A stretch of DNA of 64,000 bases from Cylindrospermum sp. FACHB-282 (GCF_014697195.1 NZ_JACJRJ010000002.1:155973-219972); one strand, 5' to 3'; shown: positions 51,779 to 62,670, numbered from the stretch's first letter. Program-made: numbers and translations. The notes: a model not told the origin generated them from the letters alone.

Positions 51779-53167
51779 TTAAAACTCTCCGAACTTACCT
51801 CCCAACTCTTGGCGCAAACGATACAAAATTGTATTTTGGTCAACTTCAGAAAGAATCTCTAGTATGACGGTGCTAGCGCCCAATTGTCCCCATGTACAGC
51901 CTTTTTCTAGATAGACTTGGGCGGCTTTACCTACAGAATAGGCGCCATAACCGGCGATACCTGCTTGAGCGATCGCACTGCCAGCGAAAACAGTAATATT
52001 GGTGGGATTGTCACCGCTAGCAAGAGCGGCTGTACTTTTGCCTAAACCTAACAGCACACTGCTGCCTAATTCTGAGAGTAGCAAGCCACCGGAACTAAAT
52101 AAAATCGTTTTGAGAATTTTGCTAGCTTCATAGCTAGTCATTGGTAAACCATACAACCTAGCCAAAGAGCGAATTAAAGCCAAATCCGCCACAGTTCCGC
52201 CGAGAATATCTAAAAAAGCGATGGGATTTAGCCCAACTGCTAAAGCCTTGTATTTGGTAAATTGCCAGATGGTAGCCTCTGCTTCTTGTTGGCGTAAATC
52301 GATGGTTTTTTGAGCGATCGCAACGGATGCATCCCGTGCTTGGATGAGTGCGTTTAAAGCAAGTAGCGATCGCCCCTCACGATTCAATATCTTCAAAATT
52401 GTCTGCTTCAGTTCATCTACCTGAGGTGGTTGTGTCTCCCATTCATAACTAACACTTCCATCAGGCCACTCAACCCGCACCTCCATTGGGGCAGGTTCCG
52501 CTGCCACCATGACAATTTCATCAGGTAGTAAAGGCTGGGCTTGAGGATTTGCTGCGCCCAGTTGCTGTAAATTATTGTAAATCGTTGTCCGGTCTGTATC
52601 TGGGTATAAGTCTATCTTGTTAAAGACCAAAATCAGGGGTTTTTGTGCTTGTCGCAATTCCAGCAATCCCTGATACTCTGTGCGCGTGATATCTCCAGAC
52701 ACCACAAACAAGATTAAATCAGCTTGCTGTGCCACAGATCGCGCCATTTGCGCCCGTGCATCACCCTCAATTTCATCTAATCCAGGGGTATCAATTAATT
52801 CAACCAGAACTTTACCTCCTGGTTGCCAACGTACAGAACGAGGCCATTGAGTAACACCATTAAGGGGCCCAGTTGGCAAAATCTTTTCTCCCAGCAAGGC
52901 ATTTAATACCGCTGACTTCCCCCGACTCACCAAACCAAAAACAGCAATTCTAATCACATTAGAATCTAGCTTGTTGAGGGTAGCGTTTAAAGCCTCTAAT
53001 TCTGGTTTCACCAAAGCCGCCAATTCTGGGTTTGATGTTAACTGTCCTGATTTCCGGAGATATCCATACCAAGACAGCGCTTGTCTGAGGCTAGCACGAG
53101 CGCGGTTTAAGTGACTTTCTTGCTGATTTCGCACTGGGTTAGGTTGATTCAAGGTGGAAGAAACCAC
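51779..53167 (-). CDS. Era-like GTPase with C-terminal membrane-associated domain
   Basis: G1 GLVSRGKSAVLNALLG, G3 DTPGLDE, G4 NKID; hydrophobic C-terminal half. Confidence 0.9.
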   Translation of the reverse strand: MVSSTLNQPNPVRNQQESHLNRARASLRQALSWYGYLRKSGQLTSNPELAALVKPELEALNATLNKLDSNVIRIAVFGLVSRGKSAVLNALLGEKILPTGPLNGVTQWPRSVRWQPGGKVLVELIDTPGLDEIEGDARAQMARSVAQQADLILFVVSGDITRTEYQGLLELRQAQKPLILVFNKIDLYPDTDRTTIYNNLQQLGAANPQAQPLLPDEIVMVAAEPAPMEVRVEWPDGSVSYEWETQPPQVDELKQTILKILNREGRSLLALNALIQARDASVAIAQKTIDLRQQEAEATIWQFTKYKALAVGLNPIAFLDILGGTVADLALIRSLARLYGLPMTSYEASKILKTILFSSGGLLLSELGSSVLLGLGKSTAALASGDNPTNITVFAGSAIAQAGIAGYGAYSVGKAAQVYLEKGCTWGQLGASTVILEILSEVDQNTILYRLRQELGGKFGEF

Positions 53168-53244
53168 AGGTTACATATCTATTTTGGTCTAATTTTTGGG
53201 TTGTCTGTTTCCACTTCTGTAGCTAGTTTTTTCAGACTTATTGC

Positions 53245-55416
53245 TCAACGTCCCTGTTTCACTGCCTGAACTGCTGCATCGGCGTTGACTAGTCCTTTAC
53301 CAAAGAAGAGTTGCTGACCTTTAACTGAGGGTTGTGTACGATATCCCTTGGCATCTTCCTCAGAAATAGTCAGCCCTTGGTAAGTGGCTGTAGATTTAAG
53401 GATACTGATCAGGCGATCGCGACTCAATACTCTTTTGGGATCTTCTCCCTTCATTAATGCCACCACTCCAGCCACCGCTGGGGAAGAAAAAGATGTCCCT
53501 TGTACCCACCAATACTTACCTTTAGAGTCAACCTCAGAAGACCAACGAGAGGTGGGGTTGGGTATCCCTTGCCAAAAGGCATTTAGCCAAGTACCACCTG
53601 TGGCGGGAATTCCCCCCAACAATCCTGGTGTATCTAGGTCGCCTCCTGGTGCAACTACATCTAATCCCTTGCCGTAATTACTGTAGGAAGCACGATTACC
53701 CAAAATATTAGTGGCCCCAACTGCAACTACTCCCGGATAAGCAGCAGGGAAAGCGACTTGATGACTGTTGGAGTTACCAGCAGCAGCGACAATTACTAGT
53801 TTAGGGTTGGCTTTGAGGACATCAGCGATCGCTTCTTCTTCTTCTGTAGAAGGTAGGGTACTACCCAAGCTGAGATTGATAATATCAGCGCCGCGATTAG
53901 CCGCATAGCCAATGGCTTCAATGTAGGCAGAAGGCTCAAAACTACCATTTAACCCAAACACCCGCACTGGTAAAATTTGAGCATTGGGAGCCACACCTGC
54001 TAATCCTTGTTCATTTTGTGGTTTAGCGGCAATAGTTCCACTCACATAAGTACCGTGAAATTCCCCACCTATTTGATCAGTGCGAAAAACATAACGTAAC
54101 ACCTCAGCAACTTCTTCTAGTGAATACTCTGGGTTTTCTAGCTTCACTTCCAGCGCTTCTTTGAGGTATCGCTCAACTAATCGAGCGTCAGTTAGTTGGA
54201 AGGTATCCTGAAATTTTGCACCGAGAACAGCCAGTTCTTCTGGACTGACGCGAGTATCAGCATCACCGATTTTGCAGGGGTCGCTGCTATCACCACCGGC
54301 AGAAAAATCCCAGCCGTGAACTTCTCCTGGGCATTTATCGGCAGCTTTGACTGTATATAAATTATCTGCCAAATCGGGATGATCCCACTGAATTAGGCTG
54401 TCTAGGACTGCCACAACTACACCGCGTCCCCCATTGCTACGTTTCCAGGCATCTGTAACCCGCATATCTGTGCGGGATATTACCGTTTTTGTTGCCACAT
54501 TTGGTTTTTGCAGGCAGGTTTGCAGTGATTCCCAGGCAGATGTTTCCTGTTGCAGACATTGTTTGAGAGGTAAGCTGTTCAGATGCCATGCTAATCCTAG
54601 TAAGTTGGTTTTTGGGGAAATGCCTTTGCTAGATTCGGGGGCGGTATTTTCTTTGGTCAGGGGGTAAAATTGCGCAGATTTTTTGAGCTTGGCAACTTGT
54701 TTGGCAGATGTTTTGAGCTTTTGGTCAGTAACAGATTGGATAAAGTTGGGTGATGCAGAAGTCACCCCCTTGACACCGTTGAGTTGGTTGGCAACATTGA
54801 GGACTTTTGTGCCAGCAGCAGTAGTGGATTTGACTAGATAGCGTGAGCGATTGAAGCGCAATGGACGGACAATCGCTAAATTATTTTGCTGTAAAATTGC
54901 TTGCCTCTGACTCTCCGTGAGTTTGGCATCAAAGCTGATAATAATTTCGTTGGGGACAATAATAATTTCTTGGCTTTGACTGCGAGTCAGCACCGGTAGG
55001 ATTGTTTGCACATAGGCTTGCTGTTGGATACGCTGCTGCACAACTTTCTCCGTTCCCGTTGGCAGACTGACCACAGCATAATTTTCGCCCAAAGGACTGA
55101 CCTTTGGTGGAGTAGTTGTGCGAACGCTGCCCTGGATGTCTTGCTGGAGTTGGAGGTACAGGGGGGGACTACCACCAAGACGACGTGTTCCAGCTACTTT
55201 TTTAAAAGCAACTGCGATCGCATCCTCTCGCTGATTTAGAGCTATGCGTTGTCCTTTATATATGTAAAATAAATCACCACTCTCTTGAGTTTGTGCCACT
55301 GCCCTTACCTGTGGTGAAATGGAAAACATACCCAACCCAGACCAAACACAACCAGTTAGTAAAATGCCAGATGCGATGCCTTTCATAGCCCGATTTCCAC
55401 TATTTTTGTCATTCAC
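53245..55416 (-). CDS. S8 family serine peptidase (subtilase), exported
   Basis: Triad D (VVVAVLDSLIQWDHPDL), H (GEFHGTYVSGTIAA), S (GTSFSSPAVAGVVAL); signal-like N-terminus. Confidence 0.95.
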   Translation of the reverse strand: MNDKNSGNRAMKGIASGILLTGCVWSGLGMFSISPQVRAVAQTQESGDLFYIYKGQRIALNQREDAIAVAFKKVAGTRRLGGSPPLYLQLQQDIQGSVRTTTPPKVSPLGENYAVVSLPTGTEKVVQQRIQQQAYVQTILPVLTRSQSQEIIIVPNEIIISFDAKLTESQRQAILQQNNLAIVRPLRFNRSRYLVKSTTAAGTKVLNVANQLNGVKGVTSASPNFIQSVTDQKLKTSAKQVAKLKKSAQFYPLTKENTAPESSKGISPKTNLLGLAWHLNSLPLKQCLQQETSAWESLQTCLQKPNVATKTVISRTDMRVTDAWKRSNGGRGVVVAVLDSLIQWDHPDLADNLYTVKAADKCPGEVHGWDFSAGGDSSDPCKIGDADTRVSPEELAVLGAKFQDTFQLTDARLVERYLKEALEVKLENPEYSLEEVAEVLRYVFRTDQIGGEFHGTYVSGTIAAKPQNEQGLAGVAPNAQILPVRVFGLNGSFEPSAYIEAIGYAANRGADIINLSLGSTLPSTEEEEAIADVLKANPKLVIVAAAGNSNSHQVAFPAAYPGVVAVGATNILGNRASYSNYGKGLDVVAPGGDLDTPGLLGGIPATGGTWLNAFWQGIPNPTSRWSSEVDSKGKYWWVQGTSFSSPAVAGVVALMKGEDPKRVLSRDRLISILKSTATYQGLTISEEDAKGYRTQPSVKGQQLFFGKGLVNADAAVQAVKQGR

Positions 55417-55534
55417 TGAACATTACTCACATTCCCCAATTAGGGTAAAAGCTGCCCAATATTGAAGATTTGAATATTTTTTATTAGTATCCCACGACCC
55501 AAGGCAGCAGGTTTATCTGGGTTTTCACTGAGTT

Positions 55535-58375
55535 TTATTCTGCTTCACCGATGAGGGTAAATGCAGCCCAGTCAATCGGATTAGAATATTTTTGTTTTGT
55601 AGTCAGCATGGCTTGTCTTAGGGCTACAGCTTTATCAGGATTTTTCTGGAGGTTCTGATAAAACTCGGTCATGAGAAAGGCTGTAGAGTTATCTGGTACA
55701 GACCATAGCGATACAATGACGCTAGGAACTCCGGCAGTAATCAAAGAACGGGATAAGCCGATGACACCATCACCTGTAATATTGCCAACCCCAGTATTAC
55801 AAGCACTCAGGACAACGAGTTCGGCGTTAAGTTTCATGTCAAGAATTTCGCCGGCTGTCAAAAAACCGTCATCTTGACCACCAGCAGCAAAAACCATAGC
55901 TCCCGGTACACCCAATCCTTTAAAATCATCAAGTAAGCCGTGGGTAGCAAAATGAATTATCCTGGCTTTAGTCATCTTTTGCACAATCGAAGTCTCAGTT
56001 GCTTTGCTACCTGTAATTGCTTTAGTTTTAAACAAATTTGCAATCTTAATAGCTTCTATTTCTGCACCAGGGAGAGCTAGTAACTGCTCGTTTGCAATGG
56101 GAACTTTCGGCATTGTAGGATTGCCAACTACTAAAATTTCTTCACTCCCTACTCCCCGTTTTCCACTCCTTAGTTTTGAAAAGCGGGTTAAGTCTAAAAC
56201 TTGAATTGCAGGGGCTGTGAGAATAGTATGTTTCTCAATCAAGTATTTGCCTTGTTCATCTTGCAGTGCAGGGAAAGGCACAAGAAACAGCGAGTCTTGG
56301 GGAATAAAGATGACACGGGCATTAGGATTGGTGGGAAGATGGGAAGCGATGGGTTTTATCAAGATTTCATGGAGTTTTTGTAGCTGTTGTGTTTGCTGAC
56401 CTCCACCTGTAGGCTCAACGTTGATACCCCGACCTCTTGCACCCATAGATTGACGGCTGTTGTTTACTAACTCTTTGAGGGAAGTATCTAGGCTTTTTTG
56501 CGGGTCAACTTGCTCAAAGAAAATTTCACCTGTAGGTTTGGCTACCCATATGTAGAGTGCATTATTCCATGTTGTGGAATATTGAATGAGAGTAGCATTG
56601 TGAATTTTGGCAATTTCTTTAATTTGCTGAATTGTCAAAGGTTTAATATTAAATTGAGCGTTTGGTTTTTCTAATCGTTTAGAGGCTAACAACTCAACAA
56701 ATGCTCTAGCTCTAGCGCGGTCGGCTACTTCTAAAGCAGCTTCAATTTTATCTTGGGCAATTAAGCTGTGTATGAGAAACCGGTAAGTTTCTGCCTGGTT
56801 TTCAAAGATAGATATTTTTTGATCATCAGTTAATCCTGGTCGCAGAGATTCCCAAATTTCTACAGCAGCAAATAGGGTTTTTTCAGCATTATAATATTGA
56901 CCAAGACGATTATAAATTGCTCCAATGTTGTTAAGAGTTATCCCTTCACCCAGCTTGTCGCTAATTTGTTTGGCAATGGCATTTGATTGTTGAAATAACT
57001 CTAAGGCTTCGGGATACTTTCCCAAGTTGCGGTAAACTTCTCCAATATTATTAATAGTTGTTCCTTCCCTTTGCTTGTCACCAATTTGTTTGTGAATGAC
57101 TAATGCTTGTTGAAATAACTCTAAGGCTTGGGGATACTGTCTTAAGTTGCGGTAAACTTCTCCAATATTATTAATAGTTGTTCCTTCCCCTTGCTTGTCA
57201 CCAATTTCTTTGTGAATGACTAATGCTTGTTGAAAAAATTTCAAGGCTTGGGGATATTTTTCCAAGTTGCGGTGAACCTCCCCAATATTATTGACAGTTT
57301 TGCCTTCTCCAAACTTGTCGCCAATTTGTTTGCGAATTACTAAAGCTTGTTCTAAAAATTTCAAAGCTTGGGGATACTGTCTTAAGTTGCGGTAAACTGA
57401 GCCAATATTGTTGAGAATTACCCCTTCTCCAGCCTTGTCACCAATTTCTTTGGCAATGACTAAAGCTTGCCCAAAGAATTCTAACCCTTTGGCATATTGC
57501 CCTAGATTATCGTAGGTCAATCCGATATTGTTGAAAACTGTTACTTGTTCAGCTTTGTTTCCAATTTCTTTGTCAATGGCTAAGGCTTGCCCAAAGAACT
57601 CCAGCGCTTTGGTATACTCCCCTCGTTGGTTGTAAACTGAGCCAATATTGTTGAGATTAATGCCTTGCTGTGCTTTGTTTCCGACTTCTTGGTGAATAGC
57701 TAAAGCTTGCTCAAATAAGTCTAAGGCTTTGGTATACTCTCCTCGTTGGTTGTAAACTGAGCCAATATTGTTGAGAATTCCCCCTTGCTGCCCTTTGTCA
57801 CCGCTTTTTTTGTAAATGGCTAAGGCTTGTTCAAAGAAATCTAGCGCTTGGGTATAATCTCCCATGCGGTTGTGAACTGAGCCAATATTTTCAAGAATTC
57901 CCCCTTGCTGCCCTTTGTTATCGATTTCTTTGTGAATAGCTAAGGCTTGCTGGTAGAACGCCAAAGCTTTGGGATATTCTCCTAATTTGTTGTAAACTAA
58001 CCCAATATTGTTAAGAGTTCCCCCTTCGCTGGCTTTGTCGTCAATTTGTTTGTAAATGGCTAAAGCTTGCTGAAGAAACTCCAAGGCTTTGGCATATTCT
58101 CCTAAGCTGCGATAAACTCCACCGATTTCATTAAGAATTACTCCTTCGCCTCGGCGTTCGCGGATTTGTCTGACAATTACTAAACCTTGCTCAAAGGTTT
58201 TTAAAGCTTCTTGAAACTGGCCTTGATTAAACTGCTGAATACCTAATTGGTAAAGCCGCAAAGCCTGATTTTTTTGCTGTTGATAAGTTTGCGCCTGGGC
58301 TGTTAGGGGAGAGAGGGATATCAGAGGCAAGGGAGATAAGGTCAAAAGTGTGAAGTATTTCAGGCAGTTGTGCAT
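55535..58375 (-). CDS. Exported TPR-CHAT protein
   Basis: Signal peptide ending AQAQ; about 10 or more 40-aa TPR units (EYTKALDLFEQALAIHKEIGDKxGEGxxLNNIGxVY); CHAT His IIHFATHGLLDD and Cys LVVLSACNTGVG; ends in IDWAAFTLIGEAE. Confidence 0.95.
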   Translation of the reverse strand: MHNCLKYFTLLTLSPLPLISLSPLTAQAQTYQQQKNQALRLYQLGIQQFNQGQFQEALKTFEQGLVIVRQIRERRGEGVILNEIGGVYRSLGEYAKALEFLQQALAIYKQIDDKASEGGTLNNIGLVYNKLGEYPKALAFYQQALAIHKEIDNKGQQGGILENIGSVHNRMGDYTQALDFFEQALAIYKKSGDKGQQGGILNNIGSVYNQRGEYTKALDLFEQALAIHQEVGNKAQQGINLNNIGSVYNQRGEYTKALEFFGQALAIDKEIGNKAEQVTVFNNIGLTYDNLGQYAKGLEFFGQALVIAKEIGDKAGEGVILNNIGSVYRNLRQYPQALKFLEQALVIRKQIGDKFGEGKTVNNIGEVHRNLEKYPQALKFFQQALVIHKEIGDKQGEGTTINNIGEVYRNLRQYPQALELFQQALVIHKQIGDKQREGTTINNIGEVYRNLGKYPEALELFQQSNAIAKQISDKLGEGITLNNIGAIYNRLGQYYNAEKTLFAAVEIWESLRPGLTDDQKISIFENQAETYRFLIHSLIAQDKIEAALEVADRARARAFVELLASKRLEKPNAQFNIKPLTIQQIKEIAKIHNATLIQYSTTWNNALYIWVAKPTGEIFFEQVDPQKSLDTSLKELVNNSRQSMGARGRGINVEPTGGGQQTQQLQKLHEILIKPIASHLPTNPNARVIFIPQDSLFLVPFPALQDEQGKYLIEKHTILTAPAIQVLDLTRFSKLRSGKRGVGSEEILVVGNPTMPKVPIANEQLLALPGAEIEAIKIANLFKTKAITGSKATETSIVQKMTKARIIHFATHGLLDDFKGLGVPGAMVFAAGGQDDGFLTAGEILDMKLNAELVVLSACNTGVGNITGDGVIGLSRSLITAGVPSVIVSLWSVPDNSTAFLMTEFYQNLQKNPDKAVALRQAMLTTKQKYSNPIDWAAFTLIGEAE

Positions 58376-58548
58376 TGCAATTCTTCTTGCAGTAGTTTGA
58401 TTGCTTGCTTACAGTTATATCCGCTCTGAAAAACTTTCCCAAAACTAGTAGTCTGTCAAATAAATTTTGACGGATAAAGAAACCTATCCCTTCGGGAGCG
58501 GTCGGTATTACCGCAAAGGACGCCAGGTTTAAGCCCCATGATTAGCCA

Positions 58549-58881
58549 CTACCACCAAATACGATTACCGTGTTCATCCACTCGTGCTTGGCGAATGATA
58601 TCAGATATTTCTTCAGCATCTTTTACATGGTGGAGTGCTTTTTTTGTACCATCAGGATATTCCACCACAAAGTAAGTCGGGACTTTAATCCAGTCACCTG
58701 TAATGTCGGGGACGTCTACAGCAACCTGCTTGGCTTTTTCTTGAATTGATTGTGGTTTTTCGGAAATTCTATCTCCCGGATTTGCTGTTAAATCTCTTTC
58801 TTTGACTGTTGGTTCTTCACGAGAATGGGGGTCTTCACTGACTGGCTGGTGAATTTCCTCGTCTAGATAATCGTTAGTCAT
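58549..58881 (-). CDS. Hypothetical protein
   Basis: MTNDYLDEEIHQPVSEDPHS...VPTYFVVEYPDGTKKALHHVKDAEEISDIIRQARVDEHGNRIWW; good codon structure, no clear family. Confidence 0.7.
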   Translation of the reverse strand: MTNDYLDEEIHQPVSEDPHSREEPTVKERDLTANPGDRISEKPQSIQEKAKQVAVDVPDITGDWIKVPTYFVVEYPDGTKKALHHVKDAEEISDIIRQARVDEHGNRIWW

Positions 58882-59011
58882 AGGTGTGTCGCAAATGAAC
58901 AACTGTGTTTTCGCTAAACATAAATTTTAGAAAATTATCAGCGTGAACAGTTCTTTCTCCAGAGAGAGCTTGAGGGAGATTTTGAGGTATTAAATAATAG
59001 TTACATCAGAG

Positions 59012-60034
59012 TTAATCAACCTTGCTGATGCTGTTAGATTTATTTGTTTGGAATGGTGTATATTTTCCGCCCAATGCTTCTACAATGCTGCGGGTATTTG
59101 CCTGCATCATTGTGATGTAAGTATCTCCGTCGCTGCCTTTTGCACCAATAGAATCAGAGTAAAGTTGGTGCGGGGCTAATGTCACGCCTGCTTCTTGGGC
59201 AACGGTTTTAATTAATGCTGGATTAATTGTTGTTTCGGCAAAAATTGCGGGTACGCCTATCTTTTTAACTGACTCTACTAATCGCTGTACTGTTTGGGCG
59301 CTGGGTTGTTCTTCGGTGCTGATGCCAATTAAAGTCCCGGCGATCGCTATTCCATAAGCTTGCCCATAATATTGAAATGCATCGTGGGTGGTGATGAGTT
59401 TGCGTTTTTCTGGGGGAATGGTTTGAATTTGTTGACTAATCCAAATATTTAACTGCTGTAATTCCTGAGTAAGTTCTGAGGCCTTCTGAGTGAATTTTTC
59501 TCTATCTGCTGGTGATAACTCAATCAAAGCATCTCGAATTGCCTCTACCATGGCGATCGCATTTTTTCCATCCCCCCAAATGTGGGGATCTGGCACGATT
59601 TGCCCTTTGCCTTTGTCCAACTGCAAAGGTTTGACAACTTCCCCCACCGCTAACTTCCGTGCCTTCCCCCCAGTGGCATTCATTAACTTAATCAGTCCTG
59701 GTTCTAGGTTGTAGCCGTTATACAAAATCAAGTCGGCTTTTTCTAAAACCCGGCTATCTGCTGGTACTGGTTCGTAAACATGAGGATCAGTACCGGGTTT
59801 GAGAATTCCGCTGAGGTGAATCTCGTCGCCGGCAATCTCTTGTGTCAAGTCAGCAATAATGGTACTCGTTGCTACGACTTGGGGCTTACCCTCTCCTTTG
59901 GCCGAGTCGGGGTTAGGGTTCACTTTGGTACAACTCAATAAAGCCAAAGGTAAAAGCATCCCTAGGCAAAGCCTCGAAACCATTGTTTTCTGCTTCCCGG
60001 CTGCCTGACTCTCTATCTTAAGTATTAGTTTCAT
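59012..60034 (-). CDS. Metal ABC transporter substrate-binding protein (Mn/Zn cluster A-I family)
   Basis: Lipobox LALLSC; VVATSTIIADLTQEIAGDEIHLSGILKPGTDPHVYEPVPAD, DPHIWGDGKNA, LITTHDAFQYYGQAYGI, AIFAETTINP; no His-rich loop. Confidence 0.92.
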   Translation of the reverse strand: MKLILKIESQAAGKQKTMVSRLCLGMLLPLALLSCTKVNPNPDSAKGEGKPQVVATSTIIADLTQEIAGDEIHLSGILKPGTDPHVYEPVPADSRVLEKADLILYNGYNLEPGLIKLMNATGGKARKLAVGEVVKPLQLDKGKGQIVPDPHIWGDGKNAIAMVEAIRDALIELSPADREKFTQKASELTQELQQLNIWISQQIQTIPPEKRKLITTHDAFQYYGQAYGIAIAGTLIGISTEEQPSAQTVQRLVESVKKIGVPAIFAETTINPALIKTVAQEAGVTLAPHQLYSDSIGAKGSDGDTYITMMQANTRSIVEALGGKYTPFQTNKSNSISKVD

Positions 60035-60123
60035 TTATGTTAGATATTACTTCTAATTATGATTTTTTTCATATTTCTCTCATTTTTATAGTAAGCTCAA
60101 GAAATGGATAATTAAACAAAGTT

Positions 60124-60951
60124 ATGCAAAAAGTCTTTTTTTACCAGAAATTTAGCCAATCTCAGCGACAGTTCCGAGAGATGCCTGCACAAGCTATAAA
60201 AACCATTGAGATGAATTCCTCAGCACCAATTAACATCGCTCATTTAGCAGTACACTACCGTACACAAGAAGCCTTGAGGGATGTTAACTGTATTGTTAAA
60301 CCGGGGCGGCTGACGGGGATTTTTGGGCCCAATGGTGCTGGTAAAAGTACGCTGATGAAAGGCATATTGGGGTTAGTTCCCCTGAGTGGTGGTACAGCGT
60401 TATACCAAAGTAAGCCTTTGATGCAGCAACTAGAGAAAGTTGCCTATGTGCCACAACGTAGTCAAATAGACTGGACTTATCCCGCTACAGTCTGGGATGT
60501 GGTGATGATGGGACGGGTAAAAAAAACGGGCTGGTTACGTAGTTTCTCAGCAGTTAGCCGCCAAGTAGCAAAAGCTGCCATAGAACGGGTGGGTATGAGT
60601 GCTTATGGCGATCGCCCGATTGGTGAACTTTCTGGAGGACAACAACAAAGGGTATTTTTAGCCCGTGCTTTAGCCCAGCAAGCAGACATTTTCTGCTTTG
60701 ATGAACCATTGGTAGGTATCGATCAGAAAACCCAGTCAGTAATTTTTGAAGTCTTCCACGAACTCACCGCTGCTGACAAAATCGTCCTAGTAGTCAATCA
60801 CGATTTAGGCGAATCAATCACCCACTTTGATGATTTAATCTTACTAAACCGTGAATTAATCGCCACAGGCTCACGGCAACAAGTACTCACAGAAGAAAAT
60901 CTCAATCTTGCTTATAGCGGTAAAGTAATGTACTTTTCTGATGCTGCCTAA
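60124..60951 (+). CDS. Metal ABC transporter ATP-binding protein
   Basis: Walker A GPNGAGKST, signature LSGGQQQR, Walker B DIFCFDEPLVG. Confidence 0.93.
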   Translation: MQKVFFYQKFSQSQRQFREMPAQAIKTIEMNSSAPINIAHLAVHYRTQEALRDVNCIVKPGRLTGIFGPNGAGKSTLMKGILGLVPLSGGTALYQSKPLMQQLEKVAYVPQRSQIDWTYPATVWDVVMMGRVKKTGWLRSFSAVSRQVAKAAIERVGMSAYGDRPIGELSGGQQQRVFLARALAQQADIFCFDEPLVGIDQKTQSVIFEVFHELTAADKIVLVVNHDLGESITHFDDLILLNRELIATGSRQQVLTEENLNLAYSGKVMYFSDAA

Positions 60952-61013
60952 AGGATGGAGAAACCCTCAAGGATCGGTTTTCCCTGCCCCTACATTTTAT
61001 CAATCAAGAAACT

Positions 61014-61859
61014 ATGCTCCAAGCATTAATTGAGCCGTTGCAATATGGCTTTATGCAGCGTTCACTCATGATTGCCATTTTAGTTGGTTTGTTGTGTGCA
61101 GTCGTTGGTAGTTACTTGATGGTACAACGACTAGCATTGCTGGGTGATGCTATTAGCCACTCAGTTTTGCCCGGTTTAGCGATCGCCTTTATGGTGGGAA
61201 GCAATATATATCTGGGGGCGTTTATTGCCGGTGTCTTGAGTACAATGGTGATCTCTGTAATTAGGACGCGATCGCCTATTAAAGAAGATGCCGCAATGGG
61301 TATAGTCTTCTCAGCATTTTTTGCTCTGGGAATTACTCTAATTACCCTCATTCAAAAAGATAACAAAATCGACCTAAACCACTTTCTTTTCGGCAACATT
61401 CTCGGCGTCACTGGTGACGAAGTGCGAGATACGGCGATCATAGCCGCTATAGTTTTAATAGTCGTTGTTTTAATCTACAAAGAACTTTTATTTTACACCT
61501 TTGACCCTTTAGGTGCTCAAGCCGCAGGCTTGCCAGTTAATCGGCTAAATTTTGGCTTAATGTTGCTGATTGCTTTAACAATTGTAGCCAGCATGAAGGC
61601 TGTAGGCGTCATCCTCGTATTATCACTTTTGATTACGCCGGGAGCCACTGCCTATTTATTAGTTAAACGCTTACACCAAGTCATGATTTTCGGGGCAGTG
61701 ATTGGCGTATTTTCCAGTATCAGCGGTATGTATCTCAGCTATTTTTATAATTTGCCCTCTGGCCCGGCAATTGTGTTAGTCGTATCCGGGTTATTTTTGT
61801 TGGCATTACTATTTAGTCCGAGACACGGGATTTTGATACCAAATGTCAAACAGAAATAG
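61014..61859 (+). CDS. Metal ABC transporter permease (ZnuB/MntB family)
   Basis: ABC-3 pattern: YLMVQRLALLGDAISHSVLPGLAIAF...TFDPLGAQAAGLPVNRLNFGLMLLIALTIVASMKAVGVILVLSLLITPGATAYLL. Confidence 0.93.
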   Translation: MLQALIEPLQYGFMQRSLMIAILVGLLCAVVGSYLMVQRLALLGDAISHSVLPGLAIAFMVGSNIYLGAFIAGVLSTMVISVIRTRSPIKEDAAMGIVFSAFFALGITLITLIQKDNKIDLNHFLFGNILGVTGDEVRDTAIIAAIVLIVVVLIYKELLFYTFDPLGAQAAGLPVNRLNFGLMLLIALTIVASMKAVGVILVLSLLITPGATAYLLVKRLHQVMIFGAVIGVFSSISGMYLSYFYNLPSGPAIVLVVSGLFLLALLFSPRHGILIPNVKQK

Positions 61860-61970
61860 TTTTGGGGTTTGGTGAAGCAAGGCGATGACTGGACTGTGAT
61901 TTATCTCCCTTTGAGAGAGGATTTAGCAAGGCGAGTATTTAAAGACAAGTTAAGATTAATTTTCACAAAT

Positions 61971-62255
61971 TTAATTGCCGCTGATTAACAAACGGCAGAC
62001 AAAGATAACTATTTTATACCAAATCCAACGAATTGGTTTAAGCAGGAAATAAAAAATAATCGCCTGTACTTTCTCTTGACTAGGTTGATGACAGAAATGT
62101 AAAACCATCAACAATGGTAGAAATAGTGCATAAACAAAAAAAGTAGGAATTACTGAAACATTCTTGGCAATCGTCCGCGCCTGGATTTCAGCAGGAGGAA
62201 GGTTTACAATGTCTATATCATCAAGGCCTTTCATGTAAAAAGCTTCTAATATCAT
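61971..62255 (-). CDS. Hypothetical small membrane protein
   Basis: 94 aa with two hydrophobic segments; no recognised family. Confidence 0.5.
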   Translation of the reverse strand: MILEAFYMKGLDDIDIVNLPPAEIQARTIAKNVSVIPTFFVYALFLPLLMVLHFCHQPSQEKVQAIIFYFLLKPIRWIWYKIVIFVCRLLISGN

Positions 62256-62477
62256 ACCGTCTATCTCGGCAATACAGCATTAGTATCTACGTTATAAAAC
62301 ACACATTATCATGATTTATGGTTTATAAGTGTTTAAGGTTTTACAAATTATTTATGATTTGTTTAAGTAGAAAAGCGTCATTAATTAAAAATAACTTTGT
62401 AAAGAAATCTGAACTAGTACAGATCGGACAAAATAAACCACTCATTCCAAATCTCTAAAAATCTCACACTATATCCA

Positions 62478-62512
62478 TTTTGAATTTTGAATTTTGAATT
62501 TTGAATTTTGAA
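62478..62512. repeat. Short tandem repeat (TTTTGAA)x5
   Basis: Five exact heptamers in intergenic DNA; shorter arrays of the same heptamer lie near 6176-6226, 24256-24318 and 46172-46192. Confidence 0.9.
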
Positions 62513-62670
62513 TTCCGCCTTGCGGTGTGAATATCTGAAATTAATTGTCTATTCTAGAAGTTAGAGCATCTCGCACCGAGACTATTGTGTTAGAGCCATT
62601 GCCGTATAAAAATAGACACACAATATTCAGGATAGAGACTGCTGGAAATATTTAGTTTTAGGACAATGCA

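Noticed and set aside
62478-62512. Possible CRISPR-like array
   Set aside because: Heptamers are contiguous with no spacers; it is a short tandem repeat of the kind common in heterocystous cyanobacteria.
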